Source of the DNA: Blastocatellia bacterium UBA7656
Lineage (GTDB): Bacteria; Acidobacteriota; Blastocatellia; UBA7656
Reading direction: 5' to 3'
DNA length: 64,000 nucleotides
NCBI GenBank assembly: GCA_002483445.1
Contig: DLHY01000037.1
Span: 1 to 64,000 of the forward strand
In this document: positions 37,020-45,191 of the stretch, one piece after another
How positions within the stretch are numbered: the first letter of the stretch is position 1
Layout of the letters: each line of letters starts with the position of its first letter
Program-made: the position numbers and the translations under genes
Notes under the pieces: model-generated
The model's input: the letters and a program-made list of their open reading frames with translations, nothing else
What the model was told of the DNA's origin: nothing
Databases searched by the model: none

Positions 37020-37895
37020 ATGCCCGTTCCGGTCGTCATAATCACCGGATTGAGCGGGTCCGGGGTATCTTCGGCGCTCAAGGCATTCGAAGACCTGGGT
37101 TATTTCGCCGTAGACAATCTCCCAGTTCAGCTCATCCCCACCTTCGCGCGGCTGTGCGACGATTCGAGCGAAATAGCCCGCACCGCTTTCGTCGTCGATG
37201 TGCGCTCGCGCGAGTTCCTGCCCATCTTCCCTGGAATCCACAAAGAGCTTCGCGATAACGGAGCCGATGTGAAAGTCGTTTTTCTGGAAGCGGATGACGA
37301 GGTGCTGCTTCGCCGCTACAGCGAAACGCGCCGCCCTCACCCGCTACACGAAAAAGATATGGTCGAAGCCATACGCGAAGAGCGCGCGCTCCTGTCGGAA
37401 ATCCGCGATATGGCCGATGTCATAATCGACACTTCGGAACACAACGTCCACACGCTGCGCGATTTCCTCAAAGACAGATTCGCTCAGAAGAGCGGCTCGC
37501 TGGAAATGAACGTCACCATTTCATCCTTCGGCTTCAAACACGGGCTGCCGCGCGGACTCGACATGCTCTTCGATGTTCGGTTTCTTCCCAATCCGCATTT
37601 CATACCGGAGTTGCGCTCCTTCACAGGCCGCGATCAAAAGGTGATAGAATACCTGCAAGCGCAAAGCGAGGTGGAAGAGACGATCACGAGGTTTGCCGAT
37701 CTGCTCTCTTTTCTGCTGCCCCGCTTTCAGCGCGAGGGCAAAAGCTATCTCAACGTCGGAGTGGGCTGCACCGGAGGGCGACATCGTTCGGTGATGGTGG
37801 CCGAAGCGATTCACCATCGCCTGGAGAGCGCGGGCTACAAGACCAAACTCGTCCACCGCGATATTGAGAAGGAAGAGCAGCGATACAAAACGTGA
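37020..37895 (+). CDS. rapZ: RapZ/YvcJ-family nucleotide-binding protein with altered Walker A
   Basis: The 291-aa protein aligns over its full length with RapZ: SGVSSALKAFEDLGYFAVDN near the start, VVFLEADDEVLLRRYSETRR, HPL, FGFKHGLPRGLDMLFDVRFL and the C-terminal VGVGCTGGRHRSVMVAEAI with the CTGGRHRS phosphate loop. The start ATG is at 37020, directly at the end of the repeat. RapZ binds small RNAs and recruits RNase E in enterobacteria; the ATP/GTP-binding YvcJ form acts otherwise. The P-loop here is GLSGSGVSS (10-18), with Val16 replacing the usual Lys. Nucleotides GGG-GTA-TCT confirm it, so NTP binding may be lost at that site. The rest looks intact. Confidence 0.94.
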   Translation: MPVPVVIITGLSGSGVSSALKAFEDLGYFAVDNLPVQLIPTFARLCDDSSEIARTAFVVDVRSREFLPIFPGIHKELRDNGADVKVVFLEADDEVLLRRYSETRRPHPLHEKDMVEAIREERALLSEIRDMADVIIDTSEHNVHTLRDFLKDRFAQKSGSLEMNVTISSFGFKHGLPRGLDMLFDVRFLPNPHFIPELRSFTGRDQKVIEYLQAQSEVEETITRFADLLSFLLPRFQREGKSYLNVGVGCTGGRHRSVMVAEAIHHRLESAGYKTKLVHRDIEKEEQRYKT

Positions 37896-37904
37896 AGGAG
37901 GAAG

Positions 37905-37990
37905 ATATCAGATGTCAGATGTCAGATGTTAGTGAAGAACTCTCTGAAGCTTCTATTGCTACTAACATCTAACATCTGACATCTGACGAC
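37905..37990. repeat. Heptamer (TCAGATG) repeat, inverted pair
   Basis: Three TCAGATG units plus TTAGTG (37909-37935) face ACTAACATCTAACATCTGACATCTGA (37961-37987), with a loop of about 25 bp. It is the same heptamer as at 36929-37017 and fills the gap between rapZ and the EIIA gene. Confidence 0.88.
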
Positions 37991-37995
37991 TAACC

Positions 37996-38394
37996 ATGAT
38001 CGGCGGCGTAATAGTGACTCACGGACAACTGGCCAACGAGCTTGTGGCTGCGGCTGAAATGATCGTCGGCGAGATAAACCATATCACAGCAGTATCGATT
38101 GGATGGCACGATGATGTTGATGTGGCCCGCGAGGGGATCGAACGCGCCATCGAGCGCGTCGATCAGGGAAGCGGCGTGCTGCTGTTGACGGATATGTTCG
38201 GAGGCACGCCGACCAACCTCGCGGCGAGCTTCCTCCATCAATCCGCAGTCGAAGTCGTGACGGGAGTTAATCTCCCCATGGTGATCAAGCTGGCCACGCA
38301 CGACAAAGACCTCTCACTCGCCGAGCTTGCCCGTCGCGTGCGCGATCAGGGCCGCGAACAGATTCAACTCGCAGGCGATATACTCGCCCCCTAA
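37996..38394 (+). CDS. PTS mannose-family EIIA domain protein
   Basis: A 132-aa stand-alone EIIA of the mannose/sorbose class. It opens MIGGVIVTHGQLANELVAAA, with His9 of VTHG as the phosphorylation site. A Rossmann-like core follows (GVLLLTDMFGGTPTNLAASF), ending VEVVTGVNLPMVIKLA. Single EIIA proteins in the rpoN cluster usually form a regulatory PTS that signals carbon or nitrogen state rather than moving sugar. No HPr, HprK or EI is adjacent, so its phosphate donor must be encoded elsewhere. The start is 15 bp before the Opp ATPase gene's region and only 14 bp separate the two genes. Confidence 0.93.
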   Translation: MIGGVIVTHGQLANELVAAAEMIVGEINHITAVSIGWHDDVDVAREGIERAIERVDQGSGVLLLTDMFGGTPTNLAASFLHQSAVEVVTGVNLPMVIKLATHDKDLSLAELARRVRDQGREQIQLAGDILAP

Positions 38395-38408
38395 GACAAA
38401 TCGCGCTG

Positions 38409-39458
38409 ATGGAGGCTCTTCAAATCGATAACCCCAAGTCGCCTGTCAACGAGCAACAACCGCTCCTCGAAGTCTCCGATCTTGAGATTTCATTCCACAC
38501 TCAGGACGGCGTTTTGAAAGCCGTCGATGGAGTGAATTTTCAAATACGCACAGGCGAAACTCTGGGACTGGTTGGAGAGTCGGGCTGCGGCAAATCGGTC
38601 ACAGCTTATTCCATCCTCCAACTGCTGCCCTCCCCACCCGCGCAGGTAAAAGGCTCGATTCGATTCGACGCGCGTGAATTGCTTTCGCTCACTGAAGAAG
38701 AGATGCGCAGTGTGCGCGGTCGACGGGTTTCGATGATATTTCAGGAGCCGATGTCTTCGCTAAACCCCATCATGACCATAGGCCGACAGATAGCCGAAGT
38801 CATACGCGAGCATCAGAAAAAATCGCGAAGAGAAGCGCGACTCGTCGCCATCGATATGCTTGCCCGCGTGGGTATGCCTTCGCCTGAAATGAGATTCGAC
38901 GAATATCCGCATCAGATGTCGGGCGGGATGAAGCAGCGGGCGATGATAGCGATGGCGCTCGTTTGTCGGCCTCGACTCCTTATCGCCGATGAGCCTACGA
39001 CCGCGCTCGACGTGACCATTCAGGCGCAGATACTCGATCTTCTCCGCGAGCTTCAAGGCGAACTTGACATGTCGGTTTTGCTCATCACTCACGATCTCGG
39101 CGTAGTGGCCGAAACCTGCGACCGGGTGGCGGTTATGTACGCGGGCAGGATCGTCGAGCAGGCATCAGTGAAAGATCTGTTCGAGCATCCGCTTCATCCT
39201 TACACCCGCGGGTTGTTTCGTTCTCTGCCCTCGATTGCGTCCGGCAGTCGGACGCTCGAAGCCATACCCGGCTCAGTCCCTTCGCCTCTGGATTTTCCTT
39301 CGGGATGTCGCTTTCGCACACGCTGCTCGATGGCCGAAGAGAAATGCAAACTGGATCCTCCACTGCGCGAAGTACGCGAAGGGCATTTGGCGGCGTGTCA
39401 TTTCGCGGAGGATAGAAGACAGGAGACAGAAGTCAGAAGTCAGAATGATCGCCTCTGA
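38409..39458 (+). CDS. Oligopeptide/dipeptide ABC transporter ATP-binding protein, OppD/DppD type
   Basis: The 349-aa ATPase has Walker A GESGCGKS (56-63), the Q-loop MIFQEPMSSLNPIMTIG, signature MSGGMKQRAMIAMALVC, Walker B LLIADEPTTALD and the C-terminal OppD-type iron-sulfur-like Cys motif (CRFRTRCSMAEEKCKLDP). It powers peptide or nickel uptake with OppF, but no permease or binding protein is in the window. The last 16 or so residues (EDRRQETEVRSQNDRL) are translated heptamer repeat, and the stop at 39456-39458 is inside it. The normal end is near HLAACHFA. Confidence 0.93.
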   Translation: MEALQIDNPKSPVNEQQPLLEVSDLEISFHTQDGVLKAVDGVNFQIRTGETLGLVGESGCGKSVTAYSILQLLPSPPAQVKGSIRFDARELLSLTEEEMRSVRGRRVSMIFQEPMSSLNPIMTIGRQIAEVIREHQKKSRREARLVAIDMLARVGMPSPEMRFDEYPHQMSGGMKQRAMIAMALVCRPRLLIADEPTTALDVTIQAQILDLLRELQGELDMSVLLITHDLGVVAETCDRVAVMYAGRIVEQASVKDLFEHPLHPYTRGLFRSLPSIASGSRTLEAIPGSVPSPLDFPSGCRFRTRCSMAEEKCKLDPPLREVREGHLAACHFAEDRRQETEVRSQNDRL

Positions 39459-39483
39459 TATTCTGACTCCAGACTCCAGGCTC
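39412..39483. repeat. Heptamer (CAGAAGT/CAGGAGA) repeat entering oppD
   Basis: Units GACAGGA-GACAGAA-GTCAGAA-GTCAGAA (39418-39445) are inside the oppD reading frame. The opposite arm (CTGACTCCAGACTCCAG, 39463-39479) lies between oppD and oppF and mixes the TCTGGAG heptamer. The hairpin ends five bases before the oppF ATG. Confidence 0.82.
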
Positions 39484-40482
39484 ATGAAAAACCTTTTGAC
39501 AGTCGAAAATCTGGTCAAGCACTTCCCTCTCCATCGCGGGCTTGTGGGGAAGACTGCGGGTATCGTGCGCGCGGTCGACGACATTTCGTTTTCGATAGCG
39601 CGAGGCCAGACGCTCGGACTCGTGGGCGAATCGGGCTGTGGCAAGACTACGGCGGGAAGGACTATTTTGAGGCTCCTGGAGCCAACTTCAGGGCGAGTGC
39701 TGTTTGAGGGTCGCGATGTATTCGCTCTGACTGCGAGAGAGTTGCGCGAGTTGAGGCGCGAGATGCAGATAGTTTTTCAAGACCCTTTCGGCTCGCTCAA
39801 TCCTCGCATGACTGCGAGCGCGATAATCCAGGAGCCGATACTCGTTCACCGCATAGAAGCGGATGAATCCGTGTCGCGCGCAGCGAGGAAGAGACGGGCG
39901 CGCGAACGCGCAGCAGAGCTTTTCGATCTGGTGGGGATTTCGACTGATCAGATGAATCGATACCCGCACGAGTTTTCAGGCGGTCAGCGCCAGCGCATCT
40001 GCATAGCTCGCGCTCTCGCCCTCCGTCCCAAATTCATCGTTTGTGATGAAGCGGTCTCGGCGCTCGATGTTTCGATTCAGGCTCAGATACTCAATCTGCT
40101 CGCGGAGCTTCAGCAGAAGTTCGAACTCACTTATCTTTTCATCGCCCATGACCTCGCTGTGGTCAGGCACATATCCGACAGGGTGGCGGTGATGTATCTC
40201 GGCGAGATAGTCGAAGAGGCTGCGACTCAGGAGATATTCGCGCGCCCGTTTCACCCTTACACGCAGGCGCTACTGGCTTCTATCCCTGTCCCCGTCCCGC
40301 GAGCGAAGAGCGAGCGCGTGCGACTGACGGGAGACGCGCCCACGCCCATCAATCCTCCCGAAGGGTGCCGCTTTCACACGCGCTGTCCGATTGCGATAGA
40401 AGAATGCAGGAAGGCAAAACCTCCGCTCGTGGAGATCACGCCCGGTCATCGTGTGGCATGTATTCGTGCAGACGAGCAGTGA
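39484..40482 (+). CDS. Oligopeptide/dipeptide ABC transporter ATP-binding protein, OppF/DppF type
   Basis: The start is at ATG 39484 (MKNLLTVENLVKHFPLHRGL), giving 332 aa. Longer frames run back through oppD and the repeat and are not real. Walker A is GESGCGKTT (48-56), the Q-loop IVFQDPFGSLNPRM, signature FSGGQRQRICIARAL, Walker B FIVCDEAVSALD. The C-terminus has the oligopeptide-transporter Cys cluster (CRFHTRCPIAIEECRK). It forms the heterodimer with the OppD-type protein encoded just before. The repeat between the two genes may lower its expression. Confidence 0.93.
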   Translation: MKNLLTVENLVKHFPLHRGLVGKTAGIVRAVDDISFSIARGQTLGLVGESGCGKTTAGRTILRLLEPTSGRVLFEGRDVFALTARELRELRREMQIVFQDPFGSLNPRMTASAIIQEPILVHRIEADESVSRAARKRRARERAAELFDLVGISTDQMNRYPHEFSGGQRQRICIARALALRPKFIVCDEAVSALDVSIQAQILNLLAELQQKFELTYLFIAHDLAVVRHISDRVAVMYLGEIVEEAATQEIFARPFHPYTQALLASIPVPVPRAKSERVRLTGDAPTPINPPEGCRFHTRCPIAIEECRKAKPPLVEITPGHRVACIRADEQ

Positions 40483-40485
40483 TCA

Positions 40486-40652
40486 GGGGTCAGGGATCAG
40501 GGGTCAGGGATCAGTTGAGAGGTTCTTATTTTTGACTAGCCAGGCAAACTATTACTGAGTGATTTTGCCCTCACGAAAGAATTGATTGCGGAAATTATCC
40601 GACGACTCTTCACTGACCCCCGACCCCTGACCCCTGATCCCTGACCCCTGCC
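40486..40652. repeat. Heptamer (TCAGGGG/TCAGGGA) repeat, inverted pair
   Basis: TCAGGGG-TCAGGGA-TCAGGGG-TCAGGGA (40484-40512) faces CTGACCCCCGACCCCTGACC (40609-40628) and further CTGATCCCTGACCCCTG units up to 40648. The central loop of about 95 bp is A/T-rich. It sits between the converging oppF and NYN genes and would be a bidirectional terminator-like structure. Confidence 0.88.
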
Positions 40653-40654
40653 TG

Positions 40655-41410
40655 CTATTCCGTTACTGGCGCGGTTTCTTCATCGTCGCGCACGCGAGTC
40701 AGGTTTGCGGTGTTGATGCTGCCGGAGTTGTGCAGTTGGCTGGCCTGATAGCTGCCTGAGTTATGCATCTGGCCCGTCCTCTCAGGTTGAGCAGGATCGG
40801 GTCTCTGGACGACCGGGTAGCTGCCTGAGTTATGCAGTTGGCCTGTCTGATAGCTGCCCGAATTGTTGAGATTCCCTGTGTTGAGGCTGCCGGTGTTGCG
40901 AGGGTAATGATAGCCGTGGCGCGAGTCGGTCTTGGTTATCTCTTCGATGTGAGTGTCAAGCTCGATGAACTGATCAGCAACATCGATCAGGCGCGGGCTT
41001 GTGTTGCTGCGAAAACCCGCAAGCTCGACCCTCACGCCTTTGTAGGCGACGGCGTTTATCGCATAAGAGAAATCCTCATCGCCTGAAACCAGAACTGCCG
41101 TGTCGTACTTGTCGGCAAGCGAGAGCATATCGACTGCTATCTCGACATCGAGGTTGGCTTTCTTGGTTCCATCAGCGTAGGTCTTGAGTTCTTTTTCCAC
41201 CACGCGATAACCGTTGCGCCTCATCCAGAGCAGAAAACCCTGCTGTCGTTCGGCCCGCTCATCGACTCCTGTGTAGAAGAAAGCTCTCAGCAACGGCGCG
41301 TCGCCTCTGAGGAAGTTCAAAAATTTTGCGTAGTCAATCTCGACTCCGACCGATCTCGCCGCATGAAATAGATTGTTGCCATCAATAAAGATCGCGATTT
41401 TTCCCCTCAT
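40655..41410 (-). CDS. LabA-like NYN (PIN-related) ribonuclease with C-terminal repeat tail
   Basis: From ATG 41410 (AAGGAGATCT directly before it) the protein is 251 aa. The NYN domain fills residues 1-155: KIAIFIDGNNLFHAA with the first Asp, KKANLDVEIAVDML with the next, and VLVSGDEDFSYAI with the third. These are the acidic residues of a metal-dependent RNase. The C-terminal 80 residues are a degenerate 10-11 residue repeat around NSGSYQTGQLH (Asn/Ser/Gly/Gln-rich), with at least six copies, one interrupted by a Pro/Arg insert. Such a tail may be a flexible oligomerisation or condensate-forming segment. The gene converges with oppF. Confidence 0.85.
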   Translation of the reverse strand: MRGKIAIFIDGNNLFHAARSVGVEIDYAKFLNFLRGDAPLLRAFFYTGVDERAERQQGFLLWMRRNGYRVVEKELKTYADGTKKANLDVEIAVDMLSLADKYDTAVLVSGDEDFSYAINAVAYKGVRVELAGFRSNTSPRLIDVADQFIELDTHIEEITKTDSRHGYHYPRNTGSLNTGNLNNSGSYQTGQLHNSGSYPVVQRPDPAQPERTGQMHNSGSYQASQLHNSGSINTANLTRVRDDEETAPVTE

Positions 41411-42164
41411 AGATCTCCTTGGTATTTCTATATCGAACATAAGTGGATTTTTTCTTTACAGTCAATGTCTAACATACAGAAGATTGCCTTGCAAGCGTAT
41501 CAGGCATAAGGCGATGCGCGCGCGGATTTGAAAATTAAAAGAATCCGGTTGCCGGAACCATACTTGCGAGATCAGGTATTGTCTGACTGCGAAAACTGCC
41601 CTAAATGATTCCTTTGAAAACAGTCCCGCAGTCAAAGAAAACATGAGCCTCTCTTTTGTACTTTGTCAGATCATCTATTGCGGAGGTTGCTCGGCAACGA
41701 CAAGTAGAGGCCGAGCAGTTGATTGAGTCTGTCTTGATAGAAACCGGCTTGTCCGCTGATTCAGATGATATCCCTTCTGAAAGACTTTTCTCCAAACGCA
41801 AATCGACACTTCAAAAGCACAGCCTGTTTGTGCCATCAGAATTGCTGCAATGAACGCGGCTGTTGGGAGCGCACACGCATTTCCCGACCGCCGGAATTTG
41901 AGATACACATTCGATTGCTGTGAGGATGAAGAAAACCCATGCCTGAACGTGTCGACCATCCTGTCCTGATGGCGATAGATATCCCGATATCCGCTTTACG
42001 AGCGTCAACAAGAAAACACAGGAAAAGCTACAAATTTTTGAGTAATTTTCGACTCATATCGACATTCGAAACTCAACCGGCGATTGCTTGAAGAGCAGCC
42101 GTGACAATAGTAGTATCAAGGCTGTCTCATCTCCCGAATTTCAATCGAAGCATAAAGCAAAACT
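41411..42164. other. 754-bp region without a supportable gene
   Basis: The region lies upstream of the NYN gene and upstream of the small secreted protein at 42165, so it holds both promoters. Frames of 60-95 codons exist on both strands (for example 41656-41853 plus, starting with TTG) but lack ribosome binding sites and resemble nothing. I see no repeat of the heptamer or palindrome families here, unusual for a gap of this size in the window. It may be a decayed gene. Confidence 0.5.
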
Positions 42165-42530
42165 ATGTCCGCATTTTTATTAATATTAGTTCTCTTCCTG
42201 TCTCCGGCGCAGCAGAATGCCGCGAGCGCAAAGCAGTTGCTCGCCGTTCGCGGCGAGGTAGTTAAAATCAAAGCTCAAAGCAAAGGGATGCTGTTCATCA
42301 CCATCCGCCCGTCGAGGGAGTTTGCGGAAGTCACCATACTAGCCCGCGAAAACGATCTGGTGGGAAACGGCGTCAGTCGCGAGGACGGCGTCGATTTGTT
42401 GGGGCTTCTGGCCGACGATTCGCGCGAGGATGAAATCATCACTGCCGCAGAACTCAACGAAGGCGATAAGGTGTCGGTGATCTATGATCCCGGACAGCAG
42501 AACCGTCTCATTGAAATCTATCTGCGCTGA
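42165..42530 (+). CDS. Small secreted or membrane-anchored protein, unknown function
   Basis: The 121-aa product has a short signal-like N-terminus (FLLILVLFLSPAQQNAAS) and a beta-rich mature part: LAVRGEVVKIKAQSKGMLFI, TIRPSREFAEVTILARENDL, then DEIITAAELNEGDKVSVIYD and LIEIYLR. The alternating strands with a central Gly-Asp-x-Val suggest an OB-like or small barrel fold. No motif gives a function. The next gene, the YHS protein, is 88 bp downstream on the same strand; a shared transcript is possible. Confidence 0.65.
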   Translation: MSAFLLILVLFLSPAQQNAASAKQLLAVRGEVVKIKAQSKGMLFITIRPSREFAEVTILARENDLVGNGVSREDGVDLLGLLADDSREDEIITAAELNEGDKVSVIYDPGQQNRLIEIYLR

Positions 42531-42618
42531 ACCTGGCTTTGCGTCCGCTCACCGGCATCGGTATAATTGAGTCCGGCTGCGCGACAGCCTGAAAAAATCA
42601 AGGAGTTGAATTCAAGCA

Positions 42619-43026
42619 ATGCGAAAAGTTTCTTTTGCCGTTTCCGCTCTGATCGTCCTCGCACTGGCCGTTGCCGCTTTTGCTTCGGACGGCGAGACGA
42701 AGAAAAACGTCACCAACAAAAAATGCCCGGTGATGAACGCCGCCGCGAGCGACAAGTTTCGCGCCGAATACAAAGACCAGTACATATACTTCTGCTGTCA
42801 GGGCTGCGTAAAGATGTTCGAGAAAGACCCTGACGGCTATGTGGCGAAACTCTCGAAGGAAGATCAGGAAGCGATCAAGTCCAACGAGATTTGCCCCATC
42901 ACCGAGGACAAAATCACCGACCACACGCGCTGGGTCGAACACGAAGGGCGCAAAGTTTTTCTCTGCTGCGACGGCTGCATCGAGATGTTCAAGCAGAAAA
43001 TCGCCGCGGGAAAAAAGGCGAACTGA
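42619..43026 (+). CDS. Secreted protein with two YHS/TRASH-like metal-binding domains
   Basis: A 135-aa protein with a signal peptide (FAVSALIVLALAVAAFAS). The two YHS-like halves each have a CP entry and a CC-x-GC cluster: KKCPVMNAAASDKF with YFCCQGCVKMFEKDP, and EICPITEDKITDHTR with FLCCDGCIEMFKQK. The Cys sets and the Y/F-x-F-C-C-x-x-C pattern fit binding of copper or another soft metal. Located in the periplasm, it may act as a metal carrier or sensor. AAGGAGT precedes the ATG. A 15-bp hairpin follows at 43062-43115. Confidence 0.82.
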   Translation: MRKVSFAVSALIVLALAVAAFASDGETKKNVTNKKCPVMNAAASDKFRAEYKDQYIYFCCQGCVKMFEKDPDGYVAKLSKEDQEAIKSNEICPITEDKITDHTRWVEHEGRKVFLCCDGCIEMFKQKIAAGKKAN

Positions 43027-43061
43027 GGCTTTAACTCTGAGCTTCAAAATCACGGACGTAA

Positions 43062-43115
43062 GTTCAGAGTTCGACCCTACATGCCGGTCTTCAACGAGAA
43101 GGTTGAACTCTGAAC
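43062..43115. terminator. Inverted repeat between the YHS and cyclophilin genes
   Basis: GTTCAGAGTTCGACC (43062-43076) pairs with GGTTGAACTCTGAAC (43101-43115) with one mismatch and a 24-base loop. No T-run follows. It resembles the single-unit hairpins of the heptamer families (AGTTCAG core). Confidence 0.55.
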
Positions 43116-43167
43116 TTGAAACTCATTGCGGCTATCCTGGCCGCCAGTTCTTTGGAGGAACCCGACG

Positions 43168-43722
43168 ATGACGAGCGCGCCAGCGCGTTTGTTCGCTCTT
43201 GTTTTAATCATGAGTTCAATCACATTTTCTTCCTGCGGCCCCAGGCCGACGACAGCCGTGATCGAAACCGATCTCGGAACCATCAAGTTCGAATTGCTCT
43301 GGTCGGACTCGCCTGAGACGGCTGAAAATTTTCGACTTCTGGCCGAGCGCGGTTATTACAACGGCACCATTTTTCATCGCACGATCAACGGTTTCATGAT
43401 CCAGGGCGGCGACCCGACAGGCACGGGCGCGGGAGGCGAGACGGCTTCAGGGAGTCCTCTGCCCAACGAGATAGATCGCAACACGCCGCTCTATCAGGGG
43501 CCGTATCTGCGCGGACTCGTCGCTATGGCCAACAAAGGAACGCCCGAAAGCGGATCGAGCCAGTTCTTCATAATGCATCAGGATTACAGGCTCCCGCCAA
43601 AATACACCATCTACGGGCGGGTGACGGAAGGACAGGATGTGGTCGATAAGATAGCCACAGCGCCAACGTCGGGAGATCGTCCGCTCTCTCCGGTTGTAAT
43701 GAGAAAGGTTTACGTTCAATGA
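43168..43722 (+). CDS. Peptidyl-prolyl cis-trans isomerase, cyclophilin type, exported
   Basis: From ATG 43168 (GGAGGAAC upstream) the product is 184 aa with a signal sequence ending FSSCGPRP, compatible with a lipoprotein Cys. The cyclophilin core follows: AVIETDLGTIKFELLWSDSP, ENFRLLAERGYYNGTIFHR with the catalytic Arg, GFMIQGGDPTGTGAGG, SGSSQFFIMH and YTIYGRVTEGQDVVDKI. It should assist folding in the periplasm. The stop is 68 bp before the MFS transporter. The frame from 43126 adds residues that are upstream of the ribosome binding site. Confidence 0.92.
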   Translation: MTSAPARLFALVLIMSSITFSSCGPRPTTAVIETDLGTIKFELLWSDSPETAENFRLLAERGYYNGTIFHRTINGFMIQGGDPTGTGAGGETASGSPLPNEIDRNTPLYQGPYLRGLVAMANKGTPESGSSQFFIMHQDYRLPPKYTIYGRVTEGQDVVDKIATAPTSGDRPLSPVVMRKVYVQ

Positions 43723-43790
43723 TCAGAGAGCTATCTCCGCTCTCTGATCGAGTCAAAGCTTCAGCCCGAAACTCTCTCTCCTGATTTCAC

Positions 43791-45185
43791 ATGCCTCTGA
43801 CCGAGATACATGTTGAGAAAGAAACTCGCGGTGTCGGCGAAGCGGATTCCTCTCGCAGGCCGTCCATTCGCAAACGAACGACCGTTTCGATTGCCCGCTC
43901 GCTTTTTGCCGTCATAGTCGGAACCCTGATACTGCGCCTCGCGGCTCAGACCATGGGACTGATGCTGCAATCCTACTTCGAGGCGATAAATCAGAATCAC
44001 TTCCCCCTCTCGCACACGGTAACAGGGCTGATCACTGCGTCATTTTTCATCGCGGAGATGATCGGCGCTCCCCTGCTGGGCGCGATGAGCGACCGCTACG
44101 GGCGAAAACTCTTCATCTATCTCGGCCCAATACTTGGAGCGATTGCAGTGCAGATAACCTCGATGACCATAATCATCTGGCTGCTCGTCTTCACGCGAAT
44201 TCTCGAAGGGCTGTCGACGGCAAGCTCGGTTCCGGCCACGCTCGGCTACATCTCTGAAGCGACGGCGGGGCGACCGCGACTGAGAGCGCGCATCATGGGA
44301 TTGTTCGAAATAACTCTGGTCGGAGGCATCGCTCTCGGAGCCGTGGCGAGCGGCTACTTGTGGGAGTACTTCGGCAATCCGCGCGAAGTATTAGGAATTC
44401 ATCTGACAAGCCCTGCCTTCAGCCTCAACGGTTTGATTTATCTTCTGAGCCTCGCCATTTTCATCTGGGGATTGAGCAACGCGCGCCGTTCGAAAGTGAA
44501 ACGATCAGGCGCGGCGCATGAGATCCGTCGGCATCTGGCTATACTGCGGACTCCGAGCGTGTGGCGATTCGTCCCGGCGTGGCTTGCGATCTTTTCGCTC
44601 ATAGGATTGTGGACGAATCACAGCCCGCGACTGTTCAAGGGTCAGGATCGAATAGCTGATCAACTGCTGATGGGCAGCATAACGGAAGTGCAGTTCGGAA
44701 ACGGCTTCGCTATCCTCGCCATCTTTTTCGGCGCAGGCGTGCTGGTGTGGAGTTTTTATCTTGGCCGGTGGAGAAAAACCGGCGTTATGCTCGTAGCCAC
44801 CATCGGACTCTTCGTCACTCTGGCTGCGGTTTATGCGATCAATCACCTCGAATCACTTTCAAGCTTTTTCTACTACCCGCTGATGGGCGCGCTGCTCGCG
44901 GGGCTGCTCGTCCTGAGCGGATTCACGCCAGCTGCGCTGACCTATCTTGCCGACGTGACCGAATCGCACAAGGAAGACCGCGGCTCGATCATGGGTCTAT
45001 ATTCCGTCTTTCTGGGAGTCGGGCAATTTATAGGCACGGCGGCGGGAGGAAAATTCGCCGACTGGGGCGGCATCGATGGACTGCTGCTTCTGAGCGCGAT
45101 ACTCGGCCTCGTGACCATCTATACGCTCGTCAGTCTCCGCCGTCAGGAGACGCCTGTTGTTATTGCCAGTTCCACCTCATCCTGA
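43791..45185 (+). CDS. Major facilitator superfamily transporter
   Basis: The 464-aa protein has a 35-residue basic cytosolic leader, then 12 predicted membrane segments. The MFS loop motif between TM2 and TM3 is visible (GAPLLGAMSDRYGRKLFIYL), and the TM4-TM5 region has RILEGLSTASSVPATLGYI and RARIMGLFEITLVGGIALGA (antiporter-like motif C). The second half repeats the topology, with ALTYLADVTESHKEDRGSIMG before TM11. It is most like drug or metabolite efflux MFS proteins; the substrate cannot be read. The gene follows the cyclophilin gene on the same strand without an obvious shared function. Confidence 0.85.
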   Translation: MPLTEIHVEKETRGVGEADSSRRPSIRKRTTVSIARSLFAVIVGTLILRLAAQTMGLMLQSYFEAINQNHFPLSHTVTGLITASFFIAEMIGAPLLGAMSDRYGRKLFIYLGPILGAIAVQITSMTIIIWLLVFTRILEGLSTASSVPATLGYISEATAGRPRLRARIMGLFEITLVGGIALGAVASGYLWEYFGNPREVLGIHLTSPAFSLNGLIYLLSLAIFIWGLSNARRSKVKRSGAAHEIRRHLAILRTPSVWRFVPAWLAIFSLIGLWTNHSPRLFKGQDRIADQLLMGSITEVQFGNGFAILAIFFGAGVLVWSFYLGRWRKTGVMLVATIGLFVTLAAVYAINHLESLSSFFYYPLMGALLAGLLVLSGFTPAALTYLADVTESHKEDRGSIMGLYSVFLGVGQFIGTAAGGKFADWGGIDGLLLLSAILGLVTIYTLVSLRRQETPVVIASSTSS

Positions 45186-45191
45186 TCCCCG

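Noticed and set aside
38104..38125. TGGCAC near a TTGA, like a sigma-54 -24/-12 promoter
   Set aside because: It is within the EIIA coding sequence and the -12 half does not fit TTGCW at the right spacing.
40486..40652. Possible CRISPR array
   Set aside because: Units are 7 bp in direct tandem without spacers; no cas genes in the window.
41656..41853. 65-codon frame starting with TTG
   Set aside because: No ribosome binding site and no recognisable sequence; too weak to call.
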